From Mycetocola spongiae (lineage in GTDB: Bacteria; Actinomycetota; Actinomycetes; Actinomycetales; Microbacteriaceae), in the NCBI RefSeq assembly GCF_020424085.1, contig NZ_CP080203.1, forward strand, positions 2,108,001 through 2,172,000: 64,000 nucleotides of DNA, written 5' to 3'. The notes beneath the pieces were generated by a model that saw only the letters and a program-made list of their open reading frames with translations, was not told the origin of the DNA and searched no databases. How positions within the stretch are numbered: the stretch's first letter is position 1; every line of letters begins with the position of its first letter. Made by a program: the position numbers and the translations under genes. Below are positions 8,746-16,256 of this stretch, piece by piece.

Positions 8746-10476
8746 GTGTCAGACGAGAATCGTCTTCTTGCGGAGCGCTATGTTGTGGGCGCGCTGATCG
8801 GCCGAGGCGGAATGGCCGACGTCTATCAGGGGACCGATACCAAGCTCGGTCGCACCGTGGCGATCAAGATCCTCAAGGCCGATCTGGCCCTCGATCCCAC
8901 GTTCCGCTCCCGCTTCCGCCAGGAGGCCCAGGCGGCTTCCCGGATGGCTCACCCCACGATCGTTCGCGTTTATGACGCGGGTGAGCATCACGCCGCCGAT
9001 GCCAACGGCAACCCGGTCCTGGAGCCCTTCATCATCATGGAGTTTGTCTCGGGCCGCACCCTCAAGTCCGTCATCTCCGATGGACCGCTGGATCCCGAGC
9101 GCGCCGTTCGAATCACCGCGAGCGTCCTCACTGCGCTCGAATACTCCCACCGTGCCGGCGTGGTTCACCGCGATATCAAGCCCGGGAACATCATGCTCGG
9201 CGAGGATGATGCGGTCAAGGTCATGGACTTTGGTATCGCCCGCGCCGTATCCGATTCCTCGGCCACGGTGGCCCAGACCACCGCCATCCTGGGCACCGCC
9301 TCATATTTTTCTCCCGAGCAGGCCAAGGGCGAAACGGTTGACGCCCGCACCGACCTCTACTCCACCGGCGTTGTGTTATTCGAAATGCTCACCGGCCGCG
9401 CCCCGTTCCGCGGCGATACCGCCGTGGCGGTGGCCTATCAGCATGTGAGCGAGGCGCCCGTTAAGCCCTCGGAGATTAATCCGGCGGTATCGCGCCCGCT
9501 CGATATGGTGGTGCATCACGCGCTGGCCAAAAACCGCGATGAGCGCTATCAGACGGCCGCGGAGTTCCGCGAGGAACTGATCCTCGCGGGCGAGGGCCAG
9601 TTGCCCGCCGCCCGGCCCGAGGTAGACGCCAGCACCGCCCTATTTGGCAGCCCCTCCGCCGCGGCCTCCCCCACCGAGCAGGCACTGCGCCAGCTCACGG
9701 AGGACACCACGGTCACCCGCACCCAGCGCCGCCCCCCGGTGGTCTGGATCTGGGCCGGGGTGGTTGTGGTCGCCGTGATCCTCGTGGCGGTCATGATCTG
9801 GGTCATGTCGCTCTCGGCGGTACCCCCGGTGAACGCGCAATCCCAAGAGATTCCCGACCTCGTAAACATGAGCCAGGAAAACGCCACGGATACGCTGCGG
9901 GATCTAAACCTGGTCAGTAGCGTCGTGGAGGAAAACAGCTCAGAAGTGGTCGCGGGTAATGTCATCCGCACCGATCCCGGTGCCAAGACGCTCGTGGAGC
10001 GCGGTTCGGTTGTCCGCGTGATTATTTCCCTCGGCGCAAAAACCGTCAGCGTCCCGAACCTGATGAACCTCCCCCGGGAACAGGCCGAGGCCAAGCTTAA
10101 GGAGCAGGGCCTGTTGCTTGGGGCCGTCTCCACGCAGAGCGCCCCCGCGGCAGCGGCGGGCATCGTCCTCTCCACGCTCCCGGCCGCGGGTGAGGCCGTG
10201 GCCCCGGGCTCCACGGTGGATCTCACCGTATCCGATGGCCAGACCTCGATTCAGGACGTCCGGGGACAGCCGCTGACCGTGGCCAGCGACACCATGAGCA
10301 AGGCCGGCCTGAACGTTATCTCCCAGCCCGATGCCTCCTGTGTGCGGCAGTCGGGCGATCTGGTCACCGCGCAGTCATTGCCCGCGGGCAGCGTCCCCCA
10401 GGGTTCGGATATCGTGCTCGAATACTGCACCGGTGCCACGCCTACGGCGCCGAGCGATACGCCCGCGGCGCCGTAG
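8746..10476 (+). CDS. pknB: Ser/Thr protein kinase PknB with three PASTA domains
   Basis: 576 residues. Kinase domain about 10-270 with GRGGMADVY, catalytic Lys41 (VAIKIL), HRDIKPGN, DFGIA and FSPEQ. Transmembrane helix at about 332-356. The outside part carries three PASTA-like repeats starting near IPDLVNMSQENA, VPNLMNLPREQA and IQDVRGQPLTVA; the last has two cysteines that could form a disulfide. PASTA domains bind muropeptides or lipid II and control cell-wall growth. The start is GTG with GGGGGAA upstream. A hairpin separates it from pknA. Its stop lies in an inverted repeat shared with convergent pabA. Confidence 0.95.
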   Translation: MSDENRLLAERYVVGALIGRGGMADVYQGTDTKLGRTVAIKILKADLALDPTFRSRFRQEAQAASRMAHPTIVRVYDAGEHHAADANGNPVLEPFIIMEFVSGRTLKSVISDGPLDPERAVRITASVLTALEYSHRAGVVHRDIKPGNIMLGEDDAVKVMDFGIARAVSDSSATVAQTTAILGTASYFSPEQAKGETVDARTDLYSTGVVLFEMLTGRAPFRGDTAVAVAYQHVSEAPVKPSEINPAVSRPLDMVVHHALAKNRDERYQTAAEFREELILAGEGQLPAARPEVDASTALFGSPSAAASPTEQALRQLTEDTTVTRTQRRPPVVWIWAGVVVVAVILVAVMIWVMSLSAVPPVNAQSQEIPDLVNMSQENATDTLRDLNLVSSVVEENSSEVVAGNVIRTDPGAKTLVERGSVVRVIISLGAKTVSVPNLMNLPREQAEAKLKEQGLLLGAVSTQSAPAAAAGIVLSTLPAAGEAVAPGSTVDLTVSDGQTSIQDVRGQPLTVASDTMSKAGLNVISQPDASCVRQSGDLVTAQSLPAGSVPQGSDIVLEYCTGATPTAPSDTPAAP

Positions 10477-10490
10477 CGTCGGACGCTACG
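10472..10490. terminator. Inverted repeat over the convergent stops of pknB and pabA
   Basis: CGTAGCGTC-G-GACGCTACG is a perfect inverted repeat containing the pknB stop codon and part of the pabA stop codon. The two genes converge with only 9 bases between them, so a bidirectional hairpin is plausible. There is no T run on either side. Confidence 0.45.
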
Positions 10491-11133
10491 CGGTGGCTTC
10501 GAAGCGCACGAGCGGCGAGAGCCCGCGGGCGCGCTCGGGGGCCTCGCTCAGCCCGGCGGTTTCGAGCCAGTTCGCGATCATCTGATAGCCGCCCTCGGTT
10601 AATACGCTTTCGGGGTGGAACTGCACTCCCACGATGGGGGCGGTGGCGTGACGCAGGCCCATGATGACCCCGCCATCGGTGCTGCTCGTGACGATGAGCT
10701 CCTCGGGGACCGTATCGGCCACAACCGCGAGCGAGTGATATCGCGTGGCGGTGAACGGCTGGGGCACGTTGCGATAGAACGCGCCGTCGTCGTGAGTGAC
10801 CAGCGAGGTTTTGCCGTGCATCAGCTCCTCTGCCACCGTGACGGTGGCGCCAAAGGCCTCCGCGATCGCCTGGTGCCCCAGGCAGACGCCCAGGAGGGGC
10901 TGGGAGGCGGCCAGCGCCGCCCTAACCATCGCAATGGACACCCCGGCGTCTGCGGGCGTTCCCGGGCCGGGAGAGACGAGTATGGCGTCGTAGCGCGAGG
11001 CCCACTCCGCCGCATCCTCCTCGGCAAAATAGTCATTGCGCACCACATCGGTTTCCGCGCCCAGCTGCTGCAGGTACCCGTTCAGCGTATAGACGAAGCT
11101 GTCGTAGTTATCGATCACGAGTACACGGGTCAT
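10486..11133 (-). CDS. pabA: Class I glutamine amidotransferase, anthranilate/aminodeoxychorismate synthase component II
   Basis: 215 residues. The amidotransferase fold is clear: VIDNYDSFVYTL at the start, the nucleophile Cys in GVCLGHQAIAEAFG, and the His-Glu pair in QFHPES. It supplies ammonia from glutamine to a chorismate-using partner for tryptophan or folate synthesis. No component I gene is in the window, so TrpG and PabA roles cannot be separated. Its place next to pknB and crgA matches the orphan trpG/pabA gene of other actinobacteria. The SD-like AGAGGA lies somewhat far from the ATG. Confidence 0.92.
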   Translation of the reverse strand: MTRVLVIDNYDSFVYTLNGYLQQLGAETDVVRNDYFAEEDAAEWASRYDAILVSPGPGTPADAGVSIAMVRAALAASQPLLGVCLGHQAIAEAFGATVTVAEELMHGKTSLVTHDDGAFYRNVPQPFTATRYHSLAVVADTVPEELIVTSSTDGGVIMGLRHATAPIVGVQFHPESVLTEGGYQMIANWLETAGLSEAPERARGLSPLVRFEATA

Positions 11134-11141
11134 GGTGGTGT

Positions 11142-11300
11142 TTATTCCTCTAGGGTGACTTCTTGGTTATCCACAATCGACTGTACCCACGGGAAGGTCC
11201 AGGTGACCAATACGTAGAGAACAACCGCGATCAGGATCAGGAGCAAAATAATTCGGACCCAGGCCGGGCCCGGAAGGATGCGCCAGAGTGCTGCGTACAT
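11142..11300 (-). CDS. Small single-pass membrane protein
   Basis: 52 residues beginning MYAALWRILPGPAWVR, with one hydrophobic helix (about 17-38) and a short acidic tail (DNQEVTLEE). The ATG at 11300 is chosen because AGGAGG stands 6 bases upstream; an upstream in-frame start would overlap the sortase gene. It lies between the sortase and pabA on the same strand, 1 base after the sortase stop, and so is probably cotranscribed. Similar small proteins occur at this place in related genomes; function unknown. Confidence 0.85.
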   Translation of the reverse strand: MYAALWRILPGPAWVRIILLLILIAVVLYVLVTWTFPWVQSIVDNQEVTLEE

Positions 11301-11301
11301 A

Positions 11302-12357
11302 TTAGCCCTCCTGGGGGGATGCGAGCGAGGCCGGCGGGGTATCGCCGCGCGGGGTGAAGGATTCGAAGACGCCATAGGAAATAATGCGCTCCGCGGTGGA
11401 CATCTTGGGGTTACAGCTGGTGAGGGTGATCACTGAATCGCTGATCTCGGCCGAGTCGGACTGCGGGATCGGATTCAGGACCTCCACGGCGGAGGGCGTC
11501 ACGTACTCGCTGTTTCGATAGCGATAGGTATACCAACCCTCCGGGGTGGCCACCACGATGGCATCGCCGAGCTGCAGGTCGGCCACGAGGTTCAGCGGCG
11601 CACCGTGGGTATTACGGTGACCGGCGAGGGCGAAGTTTCCGGGCTGCCCGGGCAGCTGGGTATCGGGGTAGTGGCCGATCCCCGCCTTATCGAGGGTTTT
11701 GGCCTTGGAGACGCCGCCGGCCAGCGGCGCACCATAATCGGCACCGAAGCGCGGAATCTGCAGAATGGCAAATTCCACGCCGTCCTCGGGCTGGGCGATC
11801 GCGGGCGGCTCGCCCGATTCGGGGAAGACGGGCGGGTTTTTTGCGGCGTCGGCATCCCACTGCTGGCTCAGATCCACCGCCGCGGCGTTTTGCTGATTGC
11901 GCTCGACCATGTCGTTAAACCACAGCTGCCACACCAGATAGAGCATGACCAATACCCCGGCGGTGATGAGCAACTCGCCCAGGACTCCCACAACGGATGT
12001 GCGCGGGCGACGCTTGGCCACGGGGGCAGTTTTACGCGGGGTCACCGGTGCTACCTCCGGGGTTTCATCCGTGGGTGGGTTAAAGAGGGCGTCCATCCCC
12101 GAGGGCTCCACCACGGGGAGTGCGCGCGTCGGGGCCGCGTCGGCCGAGTTGGTGGGGGCGGCGGCGCGGGTAACGGCCCCGGGATCCGCGGATTCGGCCG
12201 GAACCGTGGCGGATTCTGCACCACGCTCGGGGGCGGACTCGGAGGGGGCGGGCGATACGGAGGGAATCGGCTCTACCGATTCCGCTCCCGCGGCTCGTTC
12301 CGCCGCGCGCCGAGCGGCACGGGTCAGGGGAACATCGTCTTCGGGAGGTGTGGACAT
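11302..12357 (-). CDS. srtE: Class E sortase
   Basis: 351 residues. The first ~120 are Ala/Pro/Glu-rich and look disordered and cytoplasmic. A membrane helix (about 127-147) is followed by the sortase fold. Catalytic residues visible are His near 247 (AGHRNTHGAP), Cys near 315 (ITLTSCNPKMST) and Arg shortly after (AERIISYG). Class E sortases attach LAXTG-type proteins to the wall. No substrate with such a sorting signal is in this window. The gene faces divergent crgA, and a TAGAAT box 7 bases before the ATG suggests a leaderless transcript. Confidence 0.93.
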   Translation of the reverse strand: MSTPPEDDVPLTRAARRAAERAAGAESVEPIPSVSPAPSESAPERGAESATVPAESADPGAVTRAAAPTNSADAAPTRALPVVEPSGMDALFNPPTDETPEVAPVTPRKTAPVAKRRPRTSVVGVLGELLITAGVLVMLYLVWQLWFNDMVERNQQNAAAVDLSQQWDADAAKNPPVFPESGEPPAIAQPEDGVEFAILQIPRFGADYGAPLAGGVSKAKTLDKAGIGHYPDTQLPGQPGNFALAGHRNTHGAPLNLVADLQLGDAIVVATPEGWYTYRYRNSEYVTPSAVEVLNPIPQSDSAEISDSVITLTSCNPKMSTAERIISYGVFESFTPRGDTPPASLASPQEG

Positions 12358-12364
12358 GGCGGTA

Positions 12365-12370
12365 ATTCTA
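12365..12370 (-). promoter_or_regulatory. Candidate -10 box (TAGAAT) of leaderless sortase transcript
   Basis: On the minus strand TAGAAT is followed by 7 bases and the sortase ATG, with no room or match for a ribosome site. This spacing puts the transcription start on or next to the A of ATG. Confidence 0.6.
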
Positions 12371-12435
12371 TCCGCCGAATCGGAATAAACGGTGATGGTT
12401 TGGCGCTATGCCTGGGAGAGGTGCCTCGCCTCGGC

Positions 12436-12441
12436 TACAAT
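12436..12441 (+). promoter_or_regulatory. Candidate -10 box (TACAAT) of leaderless crgA transcript
   Basis: TACAAT, then 7 bases, then the crgA ATG. There is no Shine-Dalgarno match. The box lies about 66 bases from the divergent sortase -10 box. Confidence 0.6.
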
Positions 12442-12448
12442 CGGGGAC

Positions 12449-12694
12449 ATGGCACGTGCAAAAACCAATAAGAACCGGCCCGTACAGGGCACCGAGAACT
12501 CCGGCGAACCGGCGCCCAACGCCGTCTGGTTCAAGCCGGTCATGTTTGGCTTCATGCTGATCGGACTCGTCTGGATCATCGTCTTCTATCTCAGCCAGGG
12601 CACCCTTCCGGTCCCCTCGCTTGGCTCCTGGAACATCCTGGTGGGCTTTGGAATCGCCTTTGTGGGCTTCCTTATGACCACGCAGTGGCGCTAA
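12449..12694 (+). CDS. crgA: Cell division protein CrgA
   Basis: 81 residues starting MARAKTNKNRPVQG. Two hydrophobic helices (about 30-50 and 60-78) and the ending VGFLMTTQWR are typical of CrgA. The protein recruits or stabilises septal peptidoglycan enzymes (FtsI, CwsA partners) in actinobacteria. ATG at 12449 is preferred over an in-frame ATG 57 bases earlier because of the TACAAT box 7 bases upstream and the family's usual length. It is adjacent to the Pkn/FHA cluster, as in relatives. Confidence 0.94.
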   Translation: MARAKTNKNRPVQGTENSGEPAPNAVWFKPVMFGFMLIGLVWIIVFYLSQGTLPVPSLGSWNILVGFGIAFVGFLMTTQWR

Positions 12695-12757
12695 TTACGC
12701 GAATGTAATTTAATCCACAGCGCTCTCCACAGTGTGGACAATTACAAGGATGTAATT
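12693..12757. repeat. Two copies of AATTAC-N6-GTAATT inverted repeat
   Basis: Copies at 12693-12710 and 12740-12757, 47 bases apart, each two 6-bp arms around a 6-bp spacer. A degenerate third copy (AATTAC-N6-GTA) lies at 12962-12976. The first starts within the last codons of crgA. The shape is that of a dimeric regulator's operator; the protein is unknown. Confidence 0.7.
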
Positions 12758-12800
12758 ATCCCCAAGCTGTGGATAACTCTGTGGAAACTCCTGTGGAGCG
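12711..12800. promoter_or_regulatory. DnaA-box-like cluster outside oriC
   Basis: One perfect box TGTGGATAA (12768-12776, complement of TTATCCACA), one with a single change TTATCCCCA (12756-12764), plus related words TTAATCCACA near 12710-12719, TGTGGAAAC (12780-12788) and CTGTGGAG at 12791. This density matches the origin region around dnaA but lies about 13 kb from it. Confidence 0.6.
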
Positions 12801-12808
12801 ACCTGTGT

Positions 12809-12873
12809 AAAACGACGTTCTCCCCTCAACCGGCGCCCTCTCTTGGGCGCGGTTCCGGGGCGGGCGTCGTTTT
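12809..12873 (+). terminator. Nested stem-loop ending in TTTTTA, after crgA
   Basis: The outer arms AAAACGACG/CGTCGTTTT enclose an inner GGCGCCC-TCTCTT-GGGCGCG hairpin. The right arm runs into a T-rich stretch. It probably ends transcription from crgA. Confidence 0.65.
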
Positions 12874-13047
12874 TATTTCCCGCCGTTCGGGATGCGTCAG
12901 GCTAAGACCCATTCCGCGACCGCGCCGCCTTGCGCCGCCGGTCGGCCCCGCGCGGCCCGTTAATTACCGGATCGTACCGCGCGAGATGGCCGGCGGAATC
13001 TATGCCGCCAAGTCTTCCTCCGGCGAGGGAACAACCTGCTTAACGCC

Positions 13048-13083
13048 CGTGGGGCCCCGGTCGATATCGACCGGGGCCCCACG
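13048..13083. repeat. Perfect 36-bp palindrome
   Basis: Half-site CGTGGGGCCCCGGTCGAT followed directly by its exact complement, with no spacer. It lies 80 bases downstream of the rhomboid stop. No T run follows on either strand, so a terminator role is possible but not typical. Confidence 0.85.
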
Positions 13084-13163
13084 GAGGCGGAGTTTCCACC
13101 TGTTGACAACCATGTGGAGAACCCACAATATGCTGTGTTGGATATCGCTATCCACCCCAATAT

Positions 13164-14033
13164 CTAGAAGGGGGGAAAGACCAGCCAGGTGAAGCTCAGC
13201 AGCACCAGGATCGTACACAGCGCGATCAGCCACGTCCACAGCCGCCTCCGCTGACTCACCGCGCGGTTCTCAAAGACGATAAGCCCGATCAGGGCACCGC
13301 CAATCACGCCACCCAGGTGTGCCTGCCACGCGATGCTGGTGCCCGGGATGAAGCCGATTGCGAGGTTGAGTGCCAGGAGCACCAGGAGCGACCTCATCTG
13401 GTTGCCCATCCGGCGCTGGATGACCACAAACGCGGCCATCACACCAAAGATCGCCCCGGAGGCACCCACCACGGGGACCCGCGGATCGCTCAGGAACATG
13501 ACGGCGAGTGAGCCGGCCAGGCCCGAGGCCAGATACAGCGTGAGGAAGAGCCAGCGCCCGAGCATCTGCTCCAGGGCCCTGCCGAAGATCCACAGCGTGT
13601 ACATGTTGAGGAACACGTGCAGGAAGAATGATGTTGAGTGGGTGAAGATCGACGTGATCATGCGCCACGGCTCAAACATATACGGCGTGGAATACAGGCC
13701 CGCATATTGCAGGGCCTCGGTCACCTGCGGCCGGAATACCAGCTGCAGGATGAACACAAATACGGTCACCACAATCAGGACGTTGGTGACGGAGGAGAAG
13801 ATTCCGGTGGCCGCGCCGCGCGCGGCCCAGGACTGCGCCCGCTTTTGCGAGGGCGTCCGGTTGGCGCGCTGCTCGCGCAGGCACTCGGGGCAGACTACGC
13901 CCACGGCGGCGGGCGTCTGGCACTCGCCGCAGATGGTGCGTCCGCACCGCTGACACAGCACATAGCTGTGGCGATTCGGGTGCCGGTAACAGACGCTATT
14001 CGCGTCGACCCGGGACTCGGAATTATGACTCAT
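13164..14033 (-). CDS. Rhomboid-family intramembrane serine protease with N-terminal zinc-binding motif
   Basis: 289 residues. Residues ~14-52 contain Cys/His pairs (CYRHP, CQRCGRTICGEC, CPEC) of a B-box-like zinc finger. Six or so membrane helices follow. Catalytic Ser at about 192 (VGASGAIFG) and His at about 239 (AHLGGVIGG) form the rhomboid dyad, so the protease should be active within the membrane. Substrate unknown. It lies 27 bases after the ppiA stop region on the minus strand... that is, ppiA is upstream and ends-on, so the two may be cotranscribed from the ppiA promoter. Confidence 0.93.
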   Translation of the reverse strand: MSHNSESRVDANSVCYRHPNRHSYVLCQRCGRTICGECQTPAAVGVVCPECLREQRANRTPSQKRAQSWAARGAATGIFSSVTNVLIVVTVFVFILQLVFRPQVTEALQYAGLYSTPYMFEPWRMITSIFTHSTSFFLHVFLNMYTLWIFGRALEQMLGRWLFLTLYLASGLAGSLAVMFLSDPRVPVVGASGAIFGVMAAFVVIQRRMGNQMRSLLVLLALNLAIGFIPGTSIAWQAHLGGVIGGALIGLIVFENRAVSQRRRLWTWLIALCTILVLLSFTWLVFPPF

Positions 14034-14060
14034 TGATGACTCCCGGGTCGATCGCGATTA

Positions 14061-14603
14061 TTAAAGCTGCGTGATGTCGATGCTCTCGATCACGACGTCG
14101 TCGATCGGACGGTCGCGGGCGTCGGTGGGAACCTCGGCGAGCTTATCAACGATCTTGCGGCTGGCAGCATCCTCGACGGCACCAAAGATGGTGTGCTTTC
14201 CGTGCAGCCAGGAGGTGTTCCCCACGGTGATGAAGAACTGCGAGCCGTTGGTGCCCTTGCCGCCGATCTTTCCGGCGTTGGCCATGGCGAGGATATAGGG
14301 CTCGTCGAAGGTGAGGTCTCCGTGGATCTCATCGTCGAACTTATAGCCCGGTCCGCCGGTTCCATTGCCCAGGGGGTCTCCACCCTGAATCATGAAGCCG
14401 GGGATGATGCGGTGGAAGACCACTCCGTTGTAAAGAGGCGTGTTCTGCTTCTTTTCTCCGGTGCGCTCATCGGTCCATTCGATTTCGCCCGTGGCGAGGC
14501 CAATGAAGTTACGCACGGTCTTCGGAGCGTGGTCGCCATAAAGGTTGACGACGATGTCTCCGTAGTTGGTGTGAAGGGTTGCGACAGCGGTGTGCTTTGA
14601 CAT
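14061..14603 (-). CDS. ppiA: Cyclophilin-type peptidyl-prolyl cis-trans isomerase
   Basis: 180 residues covering a single cyclophilin domain. Active-site motifs: VVFHRIIPGFMIQGGDP, GKGTNGSQFFITVG and WLHGKHTIFGAV. It speeds proline isomerisation during protein folding; with no signal peptide it should be cytoplasmic. It starts 104 bases from a divergent membrane-protein gene and is followed 27 bases later by the rhomboid gene on the same strand. Confidence 0.95.
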   Translation of the reverse strand: MSKHTAVATLHTNYGDIVVNLYGDHAPKTVRNFIGLATGEIEWTDERTGEKKQNTPLYNGVVFHRIIPGFMIQGGDPLGNGTGGPGYKFDDEIHGDLTFDEPYILAMANAGKIGGKGTNGSQFFITVGNTSWLHGKHTIFGAVEDAASRKIVDKLAEVPTDARDRPIDDVVIESIDITQL

Positions 14604-14707
14604 AAATCAATTCTCGCATACTAGTTTGTGACTCTCAGGCTGTGTTCGAGCGATTCAATGGCAAGATGGTTAATTGACGCATCCAAAACGATCTATGGAG
14701 GTCCGCA

Positions 14708-15250
14708 GTGAATCTGACGCGCAAGCGCAAGAAAGAGATCAAGCGTCTCAAGGGTGAGGCTAGCGCCCTCTGGGCCGCTCAGCAGGAGCTTCTTGAGCAC
14801 GCCAACGGCGTAGCTCGCGAGGCCGGACGCCAGGTAGGCAACTACGGGCGCGAACAGGTTGTTCCGGGTGTTGTAAACACCTATGAGCAGCGGGTACAGC
14901 CGGTATTCGACCGCGGAGCCTCCATCGGCCGCGATCTGGCCGATGCCACCAAGCGAAGCATCGACCACACGGTCGTTCCGGCGCTCGGAAGCGCCGTGGG
15001 AACCGTCCTTTCCATCGGCGATATCGCGCGCGATCACCGCGTGCGTAACGCCCTGGCCCGGGTCAACCCGAAGTCAAAGGTGAAGTTCGTGGCCGCTCCC
15101 GAAAAGAAGAAGCGCAGCGTTGGCGGAGTTCTTGCCATCGGTGCCGGTGTGCTGGCGGCGGCCGGTGTGGTTTATGCCCTGTGGCAGACCTTCCGTGCCG
15201 ATGACGAGCTCTGGGTCTCCGAGGACGAGCCCCTGCTCCCCAACGCCTAA
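14708..15250 (+). CDS. Hypothetical membrane protein
   Basis: 180 residues, GTG start with GGAGG at 14697-14701. The N-terminus is strongly basic (LTRKRKKEIKRLKGE) and likely helical, the middle is amphipathic (VVPGVVNTYEQRVQPVFDRG), a hydrophobic helix lies at about 139-160, and the end is acidic (WVSEDEPLLPNA). I do not recognise a named family; proteins of this kind occur near ppiA in Microbacteriaceae. It faces ppiA divergently and is followed by a strong terminator. Confidence 0.88.
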   Translation: MNLTRKRKKEIKRLKGEASALWAAQQELLEHANGVAREAGRQVGNYGREQVVPGVVNTYEQRVQPVFDRGASIGRDLADATKRSIDHTVVPALGSAVGTVLSIGDIARDHRVRNALARVNPKSKVKFVAAPEKKKRSVGGVLAIGAGVLAAAGVVYALWQTFRADDELWVSEDEPLLPNA

Positions 15251-15263
15251 GAATCATCCGACG

Positions 15264-15292
15264 AGGGGGCCCCGATTTTTCGGGGCCCCTTC
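15264..15292 (+). terminator. Terminator between the membrane protein and the Nudix gene
   Basis: GGGGCCCCGA-TTTT-TCGGGGCCCC, a perfect stem 14 bases after the stop at 15250. It serves convergent genes and may work in both directions. Confidence 0.85.
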
Positions 15293-15296
15293 GGCG

Positions 15297-15734
15297 TTAA
15301 CGCGGATCGTTCCCCGCGTCCCGCAGCAGGCGCAATGCCGCCGGGACCAGGCTCACCGTCCCGAGGCTGTTGATCTCCGAGAGCGAGTGCCACGCGGCCC
15401 AGTCGGTGGAGCCGTCCTGCTCATAGGTGAGCTCCCCGCCGGTGATATGCGCGCGATAGATCACCCGGATGCTGTGCAACGGCACGGTGACCTCGGGATC
15501 CAGCCGGCGCTCGGCGGGGGTCACGATTGAATCGATTCCCACCAGGCCATCAAGCTCCGCGCGAAACCCCGTTTCCTCTAAGATTTCCCGGACCGCTGCG
15601 GCGGCCGGATCCTCGCCCGGATCGATTCCGCCCCCGGGCAGTGTCCAGCCCGATCGTCCGCGCTCGTTCCAGTGCGCAAGCAGAATTCGATCACCCTCGA
15701 TTATCAGCGCATAGGCCGCCACACGTATATCCAT
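15297..15734 (-). CDS. Nudix hydrolase
   Basis: 145 residues. The Nudix box is GGGIDPGEDPAAAAVREILEETGF, split over about residues 37-60, with all metal-binding glutamates present. The enzyme cleaves a nucleoside diphosphate linked to another group; the substrate cannot be told from sequence. Start codon ATG at 15734 has no Shine-Dalgarno match but has TAACGT six bases upstream, consistent with a leaderless transcript. It converges on the membrane-protein gene. Confidence 0.92.
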   Translation of the reverse strand: MDIRVAAYALIIEGDRILLAHWNERGRSGWTLPGGGIDPGEDPAAAAVREILEETGFRAELDGLVGIDSIVTPAERRLDPEVTVPLHSIRVIYRAHITGGELTYEQDGSTDWAAWHSLSEINSLGTVSLVPAALRLLRDAGNDPR

Positions 15735-15740
15735 GGGTCT

Positions 15741-15746
15741 ACGTTA
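15741..15746 (-). promoter_or_regulatory. Candidate -10 box (TAACGT) of leaderless Nudix transcript
   Basis: Minus-strand TAACGT, six bases, then the Nudix ATG. Same arrangement as at crgA, the sortase and clpS. Confidence 0.5.
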
Positions 15747-15886
15747 CCCGTTGCATCCTGAGCGGGCCCCTGCCGCCCGCTGAGGAGCCAAAGAGGGCCC
15801 TGTTCGGTTGGGGTACTCCCCCGGCCTCGCGACGCCGCTGAGTGGGCACTCACCCCCGACGAGTGAAACCGGTGCGGTAATACATA

Positions 15887-15919
15887 AAAGGCCAAATCCT
15901 CGGGGAGGATTTGGCCTTT
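15887..15919 (-). terminator. Terminator after tRNA-Ala
   Basis: Perfect 14-bp stem (AAAGGCCAAATCCT) with a 5-base loop. On the minus strand it ends in TTTTATGTA. It stops the tRNA-Ile/tRNA-Ala transcript. Confidence 0.88.
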
Positions 15920-15926
15920 ATATTTG

Positions 15927-15999
15927 TGGAGCCTAGGAGAATCGAACTCCTGACCTCCTGCTTGCAAAGCAGGCGCTCTACCAATTGAGCTAAGGCCCC
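15927..15999 (-). tRNA. tRNA-Ala (anticodon TGC)
   Basis: 73 nt reading leftward. Acceptor GGGGCCT/AGGCTCC, anticodon arm CTGCT-TTGCAAG-CAG with TGC, T arm AGGAGTTCGATTCTCCT, discriminator A. It stands 41 bases downstream of tRNA-Ile. Confidence 0.96.
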
Positions 16000-16040
16000 A
16001 AAAGGGGTGTAATACGCAATAATAATTTCTTATCTTGCAG

Positions 16041-16114
16041 TGGGGCTACCAGGACTTGAACCTGGGACCTCTTCGTTATCAGCGAAGCGCTCTAACCGCC
16101 TGAGCTATAGCCCC
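16041..16114 (-). tRNA. tRNA-Ile (anticodon GAT)
   Basis: 74 nt reading leftward. Acceptor GGGGCTA/TAGCCCC, anticodon arm CTTCG-CTGATAA-CGAAG with GAT, T arm CCAGGTTCAAGTCCTGG, discriminator A. The tRNA-Ile/tRNA-Ala pair downstream of gyrA is the usual actinobacterial arrangement. Confidence 0.96.
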
Positions 16115-16207
16115 CTTTGGGCATAAATGACATTACCGGAGAGAGTAACCATTTCCCAAATCGAGAAACTCAGCGGCGTGTTCCCCCGGGAAAAGGCGAA
16201 AAATAAA

Positions 16208-16243
16208 GGCGTTTCGGATGGTCCTGGGACCATCCGAAACGCC
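16208..16243 (-). terminator. Terminator of the gyrB-gyrA-DUF3566 run
   Basis: Perfect 16-bp stem (GGCGTTTCGGATGGTC) with a tight loop, 13 bases after the DUF3566 stop. On the minus strand it is followed by TTTATTTTT. Confidence 0.92.
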
Positions 16244-16256
16244 CCTCAAAAGCTAT

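Larger units (their letters stand above)
12695..13163. other. Noncoding region between crgA and the rhomboid gene
   Basis: About 470 bases with no recognisable gene. It holds two AATTAC-N6-GTAATT repeats, a cluster of DnaA-box-like words, a long stem-loop likely to end crgA, and a perfect 36-bp palindrome; each is listed separately. The only in-frame stretch, starting MDNYKDVIIPKLW, runs through the DnaA-box-like words and looks accidental. Confidence 0.6.

Noticed and set aside
12734-13192. 152-codon frame starting MDNYKDVIIPKLW
   Set aside because: It reads through DnaA-box-like words, a terminator and the 36-bp palindrome; no protein similarity.
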